Shown here: in pieces, positions 62,845 through 64,000 of the stretch
How the letters are laid out: every line of letters starts with the position of its first letter
Numbering within the stretch: the stretch's first letter is position 1
NCBI GenBank assembly: GCA_900548385.1
Contig: URKJ01000011.1
Location: 1 to 64,000 of the forward strand
DNA from: an uncultured bacterium
GTDB taxonomy: Bacteria; Verrucomicrobiota; Lentisphaeria; Victivallales; UBA1829
DNA length: 64,000 bases
Reading direction: 5' to 3'
Position numbers and translations under genes: made by a program
Notes under the pieces: generated by a model
Seen by the model: only the letters and a program-made list of their open reading frames with translations
Database searches by the model: none
What the model was told of the DNA's origin: nothing

Positions 62845-64000
62845 AACAGCTGATCTCCGCCGTGTTGCTCTGCTGTGCGGCGGCTTTGTTTGCCGGGCAG
62901 ATCTACTTCAAAGGCGACTCCGTGAAAAATCCGCTTTCCTACCGCTGCGGCGAAGAGATTGAGTTCCGTCTCTCTCTGGTGGAAGACGGAACACCGCTTG
63001 CCGGAGTCCCCATTACTTGGGAACTGTTCGGGGAAGACGGGACCCGCAGCAAGGGAAATGCCGTTTCCGATCCCGCCAAGCCGCTGACAATCAAAACCAA
63101 ACTCACCAAACCCGGTTTCGTCTATATCGACGCCAAGGCTGTGGATGACAAGGGCAAACTGCTCAAGGGCTCTCTGCCGCTCTGCGTCTCGGCCGGTGCC
63201 GATGTGGACAAGATCCGCCAAACGGTTCCCGAACCGAAAGATTTCGATGCATTCTGGGCAGCGCAGAAAGCGCGTCTCGCCGCCGTCCCGATGGATGTCA
63301 AACTGACGCCGGTCGAAAGCAAACACAAAAACGTCGACTGCTGGATGTTTGAAATCAAATCGGTCGGCGACTATCCCGCAACCGGTTACATCTCCATGCC
63401 GAAGAATGCCAAACCCGGCTCGCTCAAAGCGCGCGTTCAGGTTTACGGCTACGGCTACGGTTCCGTCCCGAAACAGGATAACCATGCCGCACGCGGATGG
63501 CTCTCTCTTTCCGTCGGCCGTCACGGTCTGCCGCAGGGCAGAGACAAGCAGTTCTACGAAGATCAGCGCAAAGGACCTTACAAGGGATTCGGTTTCCGCA
63601 ACAATCAGACACCGGAAAACTGCGATTTCAACATGATGATCCTCCGCGATCTCCGCGCGATTGAGTACCTCAAGACCCGTCCGGAATGGAACAAAAAGAA
63701 TCTCCACGTCACCGGCGGCAGCATGGGCGCGTTCCAGGCGGTCAACATCGCCGCGCAGGATCCCGCGGTCAGCTCCATACACATTTCCATTCCCTGGTGC
63801 GCCAATCTCGGCGGCGTCAGGGACGGGCGTTTCAAAGGCTGGCGGCCCGACTATACTCCCGCGCTTGACTATTTCGACATCGTCAATCAGGCAAAACGGG
63901 TCAAATGCCCCGTCACGATCCATATCGGACTCGGCGACCGAGTCTGCCCCGCCTCCGGTCAGTTTGCCATGTACAACGTGATGAAATGCGACCGCAAGCT
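62841..64000 (+). CDS. CE7-type acetyl esterase (cut by window end)
   Basis: At least 386 residues; the frame is open to the last base, so the 3' end lies outside. Signal peptide MKQLISAVLLCCAAALFAG. A beta-sandwich prefix (about 20-115) precedes an alpha/beta-hydrolase domain of the acetyl-xylan esterase/cephalosporin deacetylase family: 'EPKDFDAFWAAQKARL', oxyanion region 'VYGYGYGS', nucleophile elbow 'VTGGSMGAFQAVNIAA' and the acid 'HIGLGDRVCPASG'. The His of the triad would be beyond the end. It would strip acetyl groups from polysaccharides outside the cytoplasm, upstream of the sugar-processing enzymes before it. Confidence 0.9.
   Translation, partial: MKQLISAVLLCCAAALFAGQIYFKGDSVKNPLSYRCGEEIEFRLSLVEDGTPLAGVPITWELFGEDGTRSKGNAVSDPAKPLTIKTKLTKPGFVYIDAKAVDDKGKLLKGSLPLCVSAGADVDKIRQTVPEPKDFDAFWAAQKARLAAVPMDVKLTPVESKHKNVDCWMFEIKSVGDYPATGYISMPKNAKPGSLKARVQVYGYGYGSVPKQDNHAARGWLSLSVGRHGLPQGRDKQFYEDQRKGPYKGFGFRNNQTPENCDFNMMILRDLRAIEYLKTRPEWNKKNLHVTGGSMGAFQAVNIAAQDPAVSSIHISIPWCANLGGVRDGRFKGWRPDYTPALDYFDIVNQAKRVKCPVTIHIGLGDRVCPASGQFAMYNVMKCDRK

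Overview
The window looks like one contig end from a Lentisphaerae/Victivallales-type anaerobe of the PVC group. This is inferred from the gene set: H-X9-DG pseudopilins interleaved with large secreted glycoside hydrolases, a pyruvate formate-lyase fermentation module, FeoAB, a TRAP uptake system and an NHLP-type peptide exporter. I could not test this against a database. Coding density is high, many genes overlap by 1-4 bases (ATGA/TGATG), and the strong promoters are ordinary sigma70 types (TTGACA/TTGAAA-N16/17-TATAAT/TATATT). The first 49 bases are not genomic: they are an Illumina Nextera i7 adapter including the transposon mosaic end, so real sequence starts at base 50.

Layout. 50-4139 (+): polysaccharide genes (a truncated CBM9-like protein, a secreted CBM4/9-like protein, a six-hairpin glycosidase and an EamA/DMT transporter). 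4261-7214 (-): pflB-pflA. 7538-8461 (-): a tiny acidic zinc-ribbon protein with a near-consensus promoter and phased A-tracts, and a flavodoxin-like reductase. 8682-18159 (+): LacI regulator, pseudopilin, LVIVD-repeat protein, second pseudopilin, giant GH2-like protein. 18123-25122 (-): pseudopilin, a 1455-residue secreted protein of unknown function and a GH36-like alpha-galactosidase, divergent from an AraC regulator (25240-26094, +). 26121-28525 (-): feoA-feoB with two candidate metalloregulator operators. 28805-29875 (+): SGNH esterase. 29924-33209 (-): AsmA-like protein and a small zinc-ribbon protein. 33625-33945 (+): RRM RNA-binding protein. 34095-36900 (+): dctPQM TRAP transporter.

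36981-44828 (-): metF-like homocysteine methyltransferase/MTHFR bifunctional enzyme, aspartate kinase, homoserine dehydrogenase, then lgt, rluD-type synthase, a natural cytidylate kinase-thioesterase fusion and a small lipoprotein. 44943-49557 (+): DedA, fumC, hrpB. 49598-52365 (-): DUF1971-type cupin, ferredoxin-like protein and Hcp, which looks like a nitrosative-stress unit. 52486-59688 (-): a four-gene NHLP-type export operon (HlyD, C39-peptidase ABC, second ABC, periplasmic binding protein) with no visible precursor peptide. 59781-60794 (-): GntR-HTH/LacI-sensor regulator, divergent from a sugar-catabolic operon (60974-64000, +: MDR dehydrogenase, TIM-barrel isomerase/epimerase, CE7-type esterase cut by the window end).

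How it fits together: three carbohydrate loci, each with its own one-component regulator or transporter, feed a fermentative metabolism. In two of them pseudopilin-like proteins sit inside the glycosidase operon next to the regulator, which is the most interesting recurring architecture. No tRNA, rRNA, CRISPR array, insertion sequence or prophage was seen.
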